A stretch of DNA of 64,000 nt, from positions 8,356,001-8,420,000 of the forward strand of contig NZ_CP108088.1 of assembly GCF_036192275.1 (NCBI RefSeq), read 5' to 3'. The notes under the pieces were generated by a model that made no database searches, was not told the DNA's origin, and saw only the letters and a list, made by a program, of their open reading frames with translations. Made by a program: the position numbers and the translations under genes. This DNA is from Streptomyces sp. NBC_00250 (GTDB taxonomy: Bacteria; Actinomycetota; Actinomycetes; Streptomycetales; Streptomycetaceae). Shown here one piece after another: positions 1-7,927 of the stretch (within the stretch, counting starts at the first letter, position 1; each line of letters opens with the position of its first letter).

Positions 1-1548
1 CGCGACAAAATCGCCGCGGTGTACCGCGAGCTCCGCCCCGACAGCGAGAGCACGTGCGGTCAGCAGCGGATCGTGCAGCGTGCGCGCCAGCGCCAGGCCT
101 TCCTCCCAGGCCGCCTCCGCAGCGGCGAGGTCCTGCTGGCTGGCGCAGATCGAGGCCAGGTTCCGCAGGGACATGACGCGTGCAGGGCTCGGCTCCGTGC
201 TTGCGGTCAGGGCACGCTCCAGCCACGCCCGCCCCTCGGCCATTTGGCCGCTGCCGTGCCAGTACTGCAGGAGGGCGGCGGTGAACCTGAGTCCGGCGTG
301 TTCCTCCCCCTGCGTGGAGAGGCAGTGCTCCATGGCGGCGCGCAGGTTGCGGTAGTCGCGGCGCAGACGGCGTGACCACGACAGCTGGTCGGGGCCGTAC
401 CACTGCGCTGCCATCTGCTCGGCGAGCTGGAGGTACCAGTCGCGGTGGCGTCGGACCAGTTCCGCTTCCTGGCCCGTGGCGCGCAGCCGGGTGCGTCCGT
501 AGTGGGCCAGGGTCTCCAGCAGCCGGTACTGCGCCTGCCCGAGATGCTCCTCTTGGACGAGGACGGACTTGTCCAGCAGCCCGGCGACCAGCACCATGAC
601 CGCCTCGGGCGGGACGTCCTCGCCGGAGCAGACTCCCTCGGCCGCGTCGAGGTCGAACCAGCCGGCGAAGACCGAGGCACGTGCCCACAGCAGCCGCTCC
701 TGCGGCGAGCAGAGCTCATAGCTCCAGTCGATCGCCGCCTCAAGGCTGCGATGCCGGGCCGGCGCCGTGCGGTCGGAGGTGCCCAGAGAGCCCAGCCGCT
801 CCTCGAAGCCCCGCACGAGCTGTCCCGGTGTGAACATCCGGGTTTGGACCGCGGCCAGCTCGATGGCCAGCGGCAGGCCGTCCAGCCGTCGGCACAGCCG
901 AGCCACGTCGGGCCAGTCGTCCCGGGCCAGGGCGGCCCCACCGACTGCGGCGGCTCGCTCCGCGAACAGCACCAGCGCCGGGTACTGCGGGGGCCCGGTG
1001 GAGCTGCGGGCGAAGTCCTCACCGGGCTCCGGATCCGCGGCCGGGACGGACAGCGGTGGCACCCGCCACACGTGCTCACCGGTGAGCCACAGCCGTTCGC
1101 GGCTCGTCGCCAGCACCCGTACCTGCGGAGCCTGCCGGATGACGGCGTTGATGAGGGCCGCGCACTCTTCGACGACCTGCTCGCAGTTGTCGAAGACCAG
1201 CAGCATCTGCCGCTCGCGCAGGAACTCGGTGATGATCTCTGTCGGATCACGGTCCGACTGGTCGTGGATCTCCAGGGTCTCCACCACGGCGGATCCCAGT
1301 GCTGACCGATCCGACACCGAGGAGAGGTCGAGGAAGCGCACCCCGTCCGAGAACGCCCGACGCAGTCCTGTCGCCACACGCGTCGCCAGCCGTGTCTTGC
1401 CGATGCCGCCGACGCCCGTCAGGGTTACCACCCGGGCCTCGGACAGCGCGGCCTTGACCGCGCCGATCTCCTGTCGCCGCCCCACGAAGCTCGTCAACTC
1501 GACCGGCAGGCCGGCGTCACCCCAGCGGGTCTGCACGGCAGTGGCCAT
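1..1548 (-). CDS. LuxR-family ATPase transcriptional regulator (NB-ARC-like), 3'-truncated by window edge
   Basis: Reading the minus strand from the ATG at 1548 gives an open frame through base 1 (516 codons), so the C-terminus lies outside the window. The N-terminus reads MATAVQTRWGDAGLPVEL, followed by a Walker A motif GVGGIGKT at residues 45-52 and a Walker B-like MLLVFDNCEQV near residue 120. Both closely match the full-length proteins at 21897-24236 and 24294-26657, which end in a LuxR HTH. The expected role is an ATP-dependent cytoplasmic transcription regulator with a TPR-like sensor region; its ligand is unknown. The HTH cannot be seen here and is inferred from the paralogues. A sigma-70-type promoter placed for a leaderless mRNA lies directly upstream. 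Confidence 0.9.
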   Translation of the reverse strand, partial: MATAVQTRWGDAGLPVELTSFVGRRQEIGAVKAALSEARVVTLTGVGGIGKTRLATRVATGLRRAFSDGVRFLDLSSVSDRSALGSAVVETLEIHDQSDRDPTEIITEFLRERQMLLVFDNCEQVVEECAALINAVIRQAPQVRVLATSRERLWLTGEHVWRVPPLSVPAADPEPGEDFARSSTGPPQYPALVLFAERAAAVGGAALARDDWPDVARLCRRLDGLPLAIELAAVQTRMFTPGQLVRGFEERLGSLGTSDRTAPARHRSLEAAIDWSYELCSPQERLLWARASVFAGWFDLDAAEGVCSGEDVPPEAVMVLVAGLLDKSVLVQEEHLGQAQYRLLETLAHYGRTRLRATGQEAELVRRHRDWYLQLAEQMAAQWYGPDQLSWSRRLRRDYRNLRAAMEHCLSTQGEEHAGLRFTAALLQYWHGSGQMAEGRAWLERALTASTEPSPARVMSLRNLASICASQQDLAAAEAAWEEGLALARTLHDPLLTARALAVGAELAVHRGDFVA

Positions 1549-1555
1549 ATTCGGA

Positions 1556-1584
1556 ACTGTAGGTCGGCCCTGGAGGAACGTCAA
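1556..1584 (-). promoter_or_regulatory. HrdB-type promoter, probably leaderless transcript
   Basis: On the minus strand TTGACG (1579-1584) is separated by 17 bases from TACAGT (1556-1561). Only seven bases separate TACAGT from the ATG, so transcription would begin at or next to the start codon. No Shine-Dalgarno sequence is visible. The paralogue at 21897 has the same arrangement. Confidence 0.6.
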
Positions 1585-1714
1585 AAGGTGCTCGGCCCGG
1601 TGGCCGGCCGCTGCTGGTGTGTTGTTGCAGGTGTGGATATAACGTTTTGCCCGATTTGATGGTGGCGTAGGGCGCCGAAGCTCATGATCGCGGCGGCCTA
1701 GTCGAGGTGCCGGT

Positions 1715-2083
1715 GTGTCCAGCCCCGCGGTGTTCCGAGCGCTGGCTGCGCTGGCGGGTGCCTGGGTGGTGGAGTTCCTGGTAACCGAGGACAGCGGCGC
1801 CGGCCGCCCCGCGGCGCGCTCGGTTCCCGTGGAATGCGGGCACGTGACGGGCGTCGACATCGGCCCCCACGAGCTCTTTGTGACGGTCGCCGACCCGGCG
1901 GGCACCGTGCTTGCAGAGCGGCGTGTGGTCACTCCACTCGGGGCGGCCGCAGTCACGGCGGTACGTCCTTCAGTGGCGCATTGTCCAGCAGTGCCTGCTG
2001 CTCTCGCCCCTGACACCGACGTCTACGACGTGGTTGCCTTGTGCTCTCCCATCCCGCTCGGCTCCCATCTCCCTCAGGCCTGA
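1715..2083 (+). pseudogene. Remnant of a ROK-family transcriptional repressor
   Basis: The plus-strand frame carries a degraded end of a winged HTH (RALAALAGAWVVEFL followed by GAGRPAA). It continues into a ROK-domain start (VTGVDIGPHELFVTVADPAG, then TVLAERRV) and a further ROK-like stretch DVYDVVALCSPIP. A complete ROK repressor is about 380-400 residues, while this frame has 122 and lacks the first HTH helix, the kinase-like core and the zinc motif. ROK repressors usually control sugar operons, which fits the adjacent sugar-binding lipoprotein on the opposite strand. The family call rests on motif recognition. The fragment is very unlikely to be functional. Confidence 0.6.
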
Positions 2084-2154
2084 AGTGTGCCGGCGCAGGG
2101 GCGAGAACCGCTCTGCCGGACGAGTCGTCCTCGGGTCCGATTGCCGTCCGTCGC

Positions 2155-3429
2155 CTAACGCGGCTGCCCCTCGGCCTTCTTGGCGTCGTTGGCTATTACG
2201 TCCAGGGTGGTGGCGGGACTGCCGCCGGAGGTCATCGCAGTGCCTATGTTTCGCTTGATGCTGTCACTCACCACGGCCCATGAGCTCTTGCCGACGGGGG
2301 GCAGTTCCGAGGCCGGCAGCTCCTCCAGGAACCTCCCCAGGTCTTCGTGCTCGGCATCCGCTTTCATCTGCTCGGTCACCGACACGGTGACGGGCAGCAG
2401 ATTGTTGCGAGTTGCGAATTCCCAAACGTTCTTGTCCTTGAAGACGAAGTTGAGGAACGTGCCCAGTTCCTTGCGGTGCCCGTTCCGCTTGAACCCCATC
2501 ATCCAGTCGACCACCGCCGGTGCCGGAATGCTCTTGCCGCTGTGACTCGGCACAGGTACTACACCGACTCTGATCCCTGCAGCCTTCGCAGCCTGCAGCA
2601 AGGACGGGTGCCCGTTGACCATGCCCGCCTCGCCACGCAGGAACGCCGCGTAGGCGTCCCTGCGGTTGAGCTTGTTCACCGGGACGGGGCCGGTGAGCCC
2701 CTCCGTGACGAGGTTCTCCTTCAGCCATGTCAAGCTGTTGAGGTTGTTCTTCGAACTGATCGCATACGACCCAGTGAAGTTGGTGTATCCGCCTTCGCCT
2801 CCCAGCATCCAGGCCATCGCCTCGATGTGGGCCTCCTCGGGTCCCAGCGGCACGGCTATCGGGTACGGGACACGGGTGCGGCTGTTCAGCTTCTGCGCCG
2901 CCGCCTTCAGCTCGTCCCAGGTCTTCGGGGGGTTGCTGATGCCTGCTTTTGCGAACAGATCCTTGTTGTAGAAGAGGAGCCTGGTCGAGGCCGTGAACGG
3001 CATGGCGTACTGGGTCCTGTCGCGTTCTCCCGCGACGGCGAGCGAATGCACGAAGTTCGACTGCACGGGGATGGAGACCAGGCTGTCGACGGAGTAGAGA
3101 TCGCCTCGCTCTGCGAAGTCGGCGTACGACTTCAGCTGCGCCAGGTCCGGTGCTTGGCCCGCCTTGGCCATGGCGGCGACCTTGCCGTCCACGTAGTCCC
3201 AGGGCTCGACGTCCACCTTGACCTTGATGTCGGGATGCGCGGCCTCGAACGCGGTGATCAGATCGTTCCAGTACTGCTCGGTGTTGTCGGACTGGCCCCT
3301 CACCTCGTAGTCGGCCACCACCAACCGCAAGGTGACTCCCTCGACGTGCTTGTCGGCGCAGCCTGCCGTGGAGACGGAGAGAAGCAGAGCGGTAGTGGCC
3401 GCTGTCAGGACATGGCGGTGCCTCGGCAC
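2155..3429 (-). CDS. Sugar ABC transporter substrate-binding lipoprotein
   Basis: This is a 424-residue extracellular solute-binding protein of the SBP_bac_1 (MalE-like) family. The N-terminus is a lipoprotein signal: a basic MPRHRH start, a hydrophobic core and the lipobox STAGC, giving an acylated Cys near residue 24. The mature part contains typical family segments such as WNDLITAFEAAHPDIKVKV and LLFYNKDLFAKAGI. It would capture a carbohydrate outside the membrane and deliver it to permeases. No intact permease or ATPase gene accompanies it; only a C-terminal permease scrap lies just upstream at 3517-3621. It is therefore an orphan that must use permeases encoded elsewhere, or is idle. Confidence 0.9.
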   Translation of the reverse strand: MPRHRHVLTAATTALLLSVSTAGCADKHVEGVTLRLVVADYEVRGQSDNTEQYWNDLITAFEAAHPDIKVKVDVEPWDYVDGKVAAMAKAGQAPDLAQLKSYADFAERGDLYSVDSLVSIPVQSNFVHSLAVAGERDRTQYAMPFTASTRLLFYNKDLFAKAGISNPPKTWDELKAAAQKLNSRTRVPYPIAVPLGPEEAHIEAMAWMLGGEGGYTNFTGSYAISSKNNLNSLTWLKENLVTEGLTGPVPVNKLNRRDAYAAFLRGEAGMVNGHPSLLQAAKAAGIRVGVVPVPSHSGKSIPAPAVVDWMMGFKRNGHRKELGTFLNFVFKDKNVWEFATRNNLLPVTVSVTEQMKADAEHEDLGRFLEELPASELPPVGKSSWAVVSDSIKRNIGTAMTSGGSPATTLDVIANDAKKAEGQPR

Positions 3430-3516
3430 GGTGTTACCACCTTCTTGTGTGAGGGAACTGACGGCAGAATTGCCCGCCTCGCCGCCGGATGTGGAGGAGG
3501 CGGGCAGCTCGTGGTG

Positions 3517-3621
3517 CTACTCGACGGATACGGCCGCCAAGTAGGAGACGACCTTGCGCTCGATGAGCGCGAACAGGATGGTGACGGGCACGATGGCGAT
3601 GATCGGGCGGGCGAACAGTGG
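3517..3621 (-). pseudogene. C-terminal scrap of a sugar ABC transporter permease (MalG-like)
   Basis: The minus-strand frame ending at the TAG at 3517 finishes with FARPIIAIVPVTILFALIER and KVVSYLAAVSVE. This resembles the last membrane helix and tail of carbohydrate permeases (pattern P-I-I-..-F-..-R-..-V-G-L-..-A-V-K). About 33 residues remain of a roughly 280-residue protein, and no EAA loop is present. It lies upstream of, and on the same strand as, the solute-binding gene, as a permease in an old sugar-uptake operon could. Confidence 0.5.
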
Positions 3622-3686
3622 TGAGGTGGTGGAGCTCTCCGTAGGCCTCGCCGCGTCGCTGAGTCGGACCCAAAGGGAGGGCGTGG

Positions 3687-3900
3687 GTGACCCGCATCTT
3701 GGAACAGCACCGGGCGGTCTACGAGGCCATCGCCAGCCGCAATGGTGACCTTGCACGCTCGTGGATGACCGCGCACGTCGCTGGGGTGGACGTTCGCGCC
3801 ACGCCATATCGGCGCCCGCGCGGTCGGGTTGGAGCTCCCGTCGATCAGCGAGCATAGCACCGGGTTCCCGCTTCCGGCGGTGATCAGTTCATTGCCTCGA
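3687..3900. pseudogene. Scrambled remnant of an FCD-domain GntR regulator (two pieces on opposite strands)
   Basis: Two adjacent pieces look like consecutive parts of one FCD ligand-binding domain but lie on opposite strands. The plus strand, 3687-3791, reads VTRILEQHRAVYEAIASRNG followed by DLARSWMTAHVAGVD, the C-terminal FCD helices with the H-R-A-I/V and AHVAGV signatures. The minus strand, from about 3900 to 3795, reads ASGNPVL-like ITAGSGNPVLCSLIDGSSN followed by TARAPIWRG, the segment that normally precedes it. A single in-place inversion of about 100 bp would explain the arrangement. The assignment rests on recognising the family pattern and has not been searched. Confidence 0.45.
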
Positions 3901-4676
3901 GCTCCTCGGCCGCTCCCACGCAGTCGTCGGATCCGTCGCGGATGAATAGGTACAGGCCCGTATTGTTCCGCTGGCGACAAGGCGCTTCTGTGGGACATGT
4001 CCGGTCCGTTCTTCAGGTCGGACAGGGGGCCTCACTGCAGGGAGTCGCCATGAACCGTCCTCATGCTCCCGACCACCGTCAGGTCGCTCGGTCTGCTCGG
4101 TCGTGGTGGGCCTCCGCCCTCCTCTCGCTTTCCTTGGTCCATACGGGCCGACGGATCAGGCGAAGGATGAGGCCTCCATTCGGGGCCGGCGACAGCCCTG
4201 GCGAACCGCACGTCCGGCCGTGGTCCCGGATGCCCGGGTTTCGGTAGCCCCACCGCCCGCCGTCTGACGACGGCGCCCCTGAGCGACGGCCCGCGGCCGC
4301 CTTCCCGCCCTGACCGGCGCGGCCGTGGGCCGTCTTCCTGTGCCACGCGGACGGTTCCATCAAGGTGCGATCCCTCCCTTGTTCGTCGCTGATGCAGCCA
4401 TTTTTTACCGGGGTGTTGACTAGATAAAACAATTGGATTTACAGTCCTGGCCACCGGAGTAGCCGTAGGGCACGAAGGCCGGCAGACCCTCCACCAGGAA
4501 CGGGCCCTGGTCCCCGGTATGCCGATCACCGAGAACGTCCAGTACCCCACCATCGACGGGGTCGCCGCCCCTCCGCCGCGTATCGGTGGCGGCCCCTCGA
4601 ACGGGCTTCCCCTCGCCGGCGCATCACCCCGGAAGGTCCTGCACCACACCCCTGCCACACCCATCAAGGAGCCGCC
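3901..4676. other. Non-coding interval with an AT-rich promoter-like patch
   Basis: I find no convincing gene here. A strikingly AT-rich stretch at about 4403-4440 contains TTGACT and AAAACAATTGGATTTACAG, unlike the surrounding roughly 70% GC. It may be the promoter or operator of the secreted-protein gene starting at 4677, although a further 235 bases separate them. A good ribosome site (AAGGAG) precedes 4677. Confidence 0.35.
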
Positions 4677-6146
4677 ATGTCCGGAATCAGCCGTCGCAAC
4701 ATCAACCGGGGCGCGTTGAGCGTCATCGGACTGTGCCTGGCCGCAACGGCGTTGCCGGCGGGCGCAAGCACAGTGCTCCTGGCCAGTCCCGCCAGCGCAG
4801 CGACCAGTAGCGTCGTCCCGATCGATTTCTCCTCGCTGACCCAGCCCACCGACGCCGTCTCCAACCAGGTGGTCACGGTCCTGCGCAACAGCAACAAGTT
4901 CGCGGTGACCACTTGGTGGGACACCACGAAGAACTACGACGCGCAGACGGGCGCCTACCTGGACTTCGGCGGCACCGGTGAGAACAACATCCGCCCGGGG
5001 GCCGCGCAGGTATTCGGTCTGGCGACCGCGCTGAGCATGGGCGTGTACTCCCCGACCCAGACCGGGGTGACCAAGGCGGCGGCAGAGGCGATGACCGTCA
5101 AGCTGATCAGCTCGCTGGCCTACCGGCACAAGGTCAACCTCGGCAGCACCGGCTGGGGTGACCACTGGCAGAGCGCGCACTGGACGGCCTTCGCCGGCAC
5201 CGCCGGCTGGCTCATGTGGGACAAGCTGTCCACCACGGACCGAGAGAATGTCCGCAAGATGGTGGAGTACGAGGCCAACCGCTACAACAACTACCAGCCC
5301 GGCTACTACCGCAACGCCGACGGCACCTACGCCTCCCCCGGCGACACCAAGGCCGAGGAAGTCGCCTGGAACAACACCGTCCTCGCCCTGGCCGCATCCA
5401 TGATGCCCGACCACGCCAACAAGACGACGTGGATGAAGCAGGTCGTCGCGCTCTCGCTCAAGGCCAACTCGCGGCCCTCGGACGTCGGCACCGGCGTGGA
5501 CGCGTGGAAGTCCGTCAACGGCTTCCAGCTGGGCAGCATGGCCGGCTCCAACGTCAACCAGGACGGCACCGTCGTCAACCACGACCTCGTCCACCCCGAC
5601 TACATGGAGTCGTTCGCGATCAACCTCAGCGGCGCGCTCACCCTGGGCCTGTCCAAGCAGGACACCCCCTACGCGGTACGCCGCAGCTACGACCGCATGT
5701 ACGACGCCCTCGTCGACCTCAACTTCCCCGCCGGCACTATGCCCTACACCGACCCCAAGATGGCGGGCAAGACGTTCAGGGCGCCCGGCGGGAAGATCTA
5801 CGCGGGCACCAACACCAACCCGACCGACAACAGCGACATCTACTACCCCATGGGCAACGACTGGGGCACCTCCCGGCGCATGCAGTTCGCCACCATGGAC
5901 GTCTTCGCCGACAGCTTCAAGGAAGACGGCCTCGCCAGCGTCAAGGGCGCCACCTGGGCTGCCCAGCACCTCAACAAGGTCCAGAAGATGCAGGAAAGGT
6001 CCGCGGACCGACGCACCTACACCAGCGCAGGCGAGGACAACTACCCCGGCCGGGAAGAGTGGGTCTCCCACCACGCCGCCTGGGCCTACCTCGCCCGAGT
6101 CATCAGCTCCAACGGCATGTACAACGTCACCCAGGCCGCCTACTGA
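4677..6146 (+). CDS. Secreted protein of unknown family, probably glycan-active
   Basis: The 489-residue protein begins with MSGISRRNINRG, a twin-arginine-like motif (SRRNI), then a hydrophobic core and an ASPASAA cleavage region, so it is exported. AAGGAG lies seven bases before the ATG. The mature part is rich in Trp, Tyr, His and Asn. Notable segments are GDHWQSAHWTAFAG, EEVAWNN and VVNHDLVHPDYMESF, spaced like the helical repeats of (alpha/alpha)-toroid enzymes such as polysaccharide lyases and some glycoside hydrolases. I cannot assign it to a named family. Its position beside GH31 and GH27 genes and a sugar-binding lipoprotein suggests a role in extracellular polysaccharide or glycoprotein breakdown. 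A hairpin terminator follows. Confidence 0.8.
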   Translation: MSGISRRNINRGALSVIGLCLAATALPAGASTVLLASPASAATSSVVPIDFSSLTQPTDAVSNQVVTVLRNSNKFAVTTWWDTTKNYDAQTGAYLDFGGTGENNIRPGAAQVFGLATALSMGVYSPTQTGVTKAAAEAMTVKLISSLAYRHKVNLGSTGWGDHWQSAHWTAFAGTAGWLMWDKLSTTDRENVRKMVEYEANRYNNYQPGYYRNADGTYASPGDTKAEEVAWNNTVLALAASMMPDHANKTTWMKQVVALSLKANSRPSDVGTGVDAWKSVNGFQLGSMAGSNVNQDGTVVNHDLVHPDYMESFAINLSGALTLGLSKQDTPYAVRRSYDRMYDALVDLNFPAGTMPYTDPKMAGKTFRAPGGKIYAGTNTNPTDNSDIYYPMGNDWGTSRRMQFATMDVFADSFKEDGLASVKGATWAAQHLNKVQKMQERSADRRTYTSAGEDNYPGREEWVSHHAAWAYLARVISSNGMYNVTQAAY

Positions 6147-6688
6147 CGGGACACTCCACCGCGACGACGGTCCGCTGGTCTCCAGCGGGCCGTCTGCGGT
6201 CCCCGCCTCAGCGGCCCTGTCTGTCTGACGTTCCAGGCGGCGATGTGGGCACGGGAGGTGAAGCCGAGCTTGGCGAGGATGTGCTCGACGTGCCCTTCCA
6301 CGGTCCGTGGGGAAACCACGAGCTGCGCGGCGATCTGCTTGTTCGACATGCCCTGTGCCACCAGTGCTGCGACCTGTTCTTCCCGTGGGGTCAGCGCGAC
6401 GGTGGGGGCCTCCTCCTGTGCGCTGCCCGTCTCGGTGGCAGGTGCGGGTTCCTCCTTGATGCCGAGCGCGTAGTCGAGCGCTCCGTTGAGATCGTGGGCG
6501 AAGCCGCGGGCCACTGTCGCCTCGCCGAGTTCCGCTCTGATCCGTGTGGCAGCCGCGTCGATGATGTCCGACTCGGCGGAGGCGGCGACGCCGGTGATGC
6601 CAAGGGCGTGGCGGACCCGTTGCCGCGCTCCGAGAAGTACGGCACCGCGTACGGCATCGCCCTCGGCCGCCGTGGAGCTCAGCGGGCG
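6140..6688 (-). pseudogene. 5'-truncated LuxR-type ATPase regulator (C-terminal HTH retained)
   Basis: The minus-strand frame from about 6688 encodes only the last part of a regulator like those at 21897 and 24294. It has GAVLLGARQRVRHALG, then VARGFAHDLNGALDYALGIK, then a complete LuxR HTH (LTPREEQVAALVAQGMSNKQ with SPRTVEGHVEHILAKLGF). Upstream of about 6688 the similarity stops and an in-frame stop occurs. The NB-ARC and TPR parts are missing. An ATG at 6514 could still give a 124-residue DNA-binding fragment. The tail runs past the usual family end, through the hairpin at 6166-6194, which suggests the original stop was lost. Confidence 0.7.
6166..6194. terminator. Hairpin terminator between convergent genes
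   Basis: GACGGTCCGCTGG (6166-6178) pairs with CCAGCGGGCCGTC (6182-6194) across a three-base loop. The stem is 13 bp with one G-U pair. It lies 20 bases after the stop of the secreted-protein gene and would also face transcription from the minus strand. Confidence 0.7.
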
Positions 6689-6819
6689 ACGTCATGGCGT
6701 CGTCCGGAGGGTCAACGACCGCTGGATCAACACCAACGACTACCCCCTCGACAAGGGACCCCGCCGGGTGGGTATCGGCGGGGTCCGAAGGAACGCGGGG
6801 CCGGGACGGGCCGTCGTCG

Positions 6820-7257
6820 TCACCTGAGGAGGCACCAGACGGTCTTCCCGTTCGGGAGGGGAATGCTGCCCCAGCAGGTTGCCAGTGCGTCCACGAGTGC
6901 GAGGCCGCGTCCGTGCTCTTCGTCGCCGTCGGAGGTCCTGGCGACCGGCGGCCGCGGGTCCGCGTCGGTCACGGCGATGGTCAGGTCGTAGCCGCTCCAG
7001 TACATGTCCAGGCGGACCGCGCGGGGCGCGCTGCCGGTGTCGGCGTGCGTCAGTCCGTTGCTGAGCAGCTCGGTCGCCAGCAGTGCGGCCGTGTCGACCA
7101 GGTCCTCGGTGCAGCCGAGGGCCTCGAGGGTCTCGACGACACGCCGGCGCAGGGCGCTGATGCCCGCGACGTGGTCGATGGTGAGACTCAGCTCAGGGCG
7201 CTGATCGGCGTCCACAGAGGTGGACCGAGGCTGGAGCTGGACGGCTGCGGTGGACAT
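6820..7257 (-). CDS. HATPase (RsbW/anti-sigma-like) ATP-binding protein
   Basis: A 145-residue single-domain GHKL ATPase of the Streptomyces anti-sigma-like family (HATPase_c_2). The N-box is ATELLSNGLTHA, the G1 box is VTDADPRPP and the G2-like box is HGRGLALVDALATCWG. Such proteins usually phosphorylate or bind STAS anti-anti-sigma factors or sigma factors; no partner gene is adjacent. It is a close paralogue of 26890-27318, sharing DHVAGISA and LLATELL at equivalent places. Both genes have the same promoter module (here 7290-7342). It lies upstream of, and on the same strand as, the truncated LuxR relic. Confidence 0.88.
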   Translation of the reverse strand: MSTAAVQLQPRSTSVDADQRPELSLTIDHVAGISALRRRVVETLEALGCTEDLVDTAALLATELLSNGLTHADTGSAPRAVRLDMYWSGYDLTIAVTDADPRPPVARTSDGDEEHGRGLALVDALATCWGSIPLPNGKTVWCLLR

Positions 7258-7289
7258 TTGGACTCCCGGGATTGTGCATATCGGGTGGT

Positions 7290-7342
7290 GTATCCAGATT
7301 TGCCGGTCCGGGTGTGGCGCACAGCCGTAGTACTACCTGTTC
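7290..7342 (-). promoter_or_regulatory. Shared promoter module, copy 1
   Basis: Read on the minus strand, a 24-bp box occupies 7342-7319, beginning GAACAGGTAGTACTACGG and ending CTGTGC. GGACCGGC begins exactly ten bases beyond it and is followed by TGGATACA. The 24-bp box is identical to that at 26809-26832 and has one mismatch to that at 7803-7826. It contains the perfect palindrome GTAGTACTAC. It lies about 60-85 bases upstream of the HATPase start. Confidence 0.7.
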
Positions 7343-7393
7343 GGTACCCGTAAGTGGAGCACGTAGTGTCACTCGGGCGGGCGCGGGCCAACG

Positions 7394-7610
7394 TTCACAC
7401 CGGAGCGCAACCTCAGGAGCACCTCGCGCGGCTCGCTGCGGGACCAGAAGGCCCTGGTCGAGGAGCTGAGGGCCGGCCGCCTCAATGCGGTCCTCGACGC
7501 CTCCACGCCGGATGCTCCGCCGGGTGGCTCACCCGTGTTCGACCTGCCCGAACGTGCTCCTCACCCCGTACGTCGCCGGCTCGCTCGGACACGTGACCTC
7601 GCGCCCGTGA
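7394..7610 (+). pseudogene. Frameshifted remnant of a D-2-hydroxyacid dehydrogenase
   Basis: The plus strand reads STSRGSLRDQKALVEELRAG and then RLNAVLDASTPDAPPGGSPV, matching the Arg-containing catalytic segment and following helix of D-2-hydroxyacid dehydrogenases. After VFDLP the frame shifts by one base near 7546 and continues in another frame as NVLLTPYVAGSLG, the segment that normally carries the catalytic His (here Tyr), up to a TGA at 7610. Only the last fifth of the gene is present, so it is a dead fragment. It is unrelated in position to the intact dehydrogenase at 32091. Confidence 0.6.
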
Positions 7611-7802
7611 CGGGTTCGTAAAGGTTGCTATTTCGGCCCGGATGCTCCAGGGGAGGCCGCCGCGACGGAAGCCGTCCCCTCCACCATTCCGTCCAGCCGC
7701 CCCGCCTTCGGAGACGCCGAGGGCGGGCGGTGGGGTCCGCCCCGGTCGGATTCAAGTCGGCGCCACCGGCATGAGTACTGCCCGGACGCACGTGTAGGTA
7801 GA

Positions 7803-7855
7803 GAACAGGTAGTACCACGGCTGTGCAGGGAACCCGGCCGGGCGAGTGTGGAGGC
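7803..7855 (+). promoter_or_regulatory. Shared promoter module, copy 2
   Basis: GAACAGGTAGTACCACGG and CTGTGC occupy 7803-7826, with one difference from the other two copies. A GGCCGGGC box starts ten bases after it, as in copies 1 and 3, and GGCGAGTGTGGA follows, matching copy 3. It lies about 75-125 bases upstream of the large ATPase regulator that starts at 7928. Confidence 0.65.
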
Positions 7856-7927
7856 ACGACCTGAGGCGCCCGTCAGCGACTGGGCCCGTGGCGGCGTCCG
7901 AGCAGACCCTGCGAAAAGGTACTCATC

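Noticed and set aside
4032..6695. 887-residue open frame on the minus strand
   Set aside because: It mirrors the signal-peptide-bearing plus-strand gene at 4677-6146, has low-complexity Arg/Gly/Val composition, and changes character at the edges of that gene.
7354..7596. 80-residue plus-strand frame starting MEHVVSLGRARANVH
   Set aside because: It is an off-frame reading of the hydroxyacid dehydrogenase relic.
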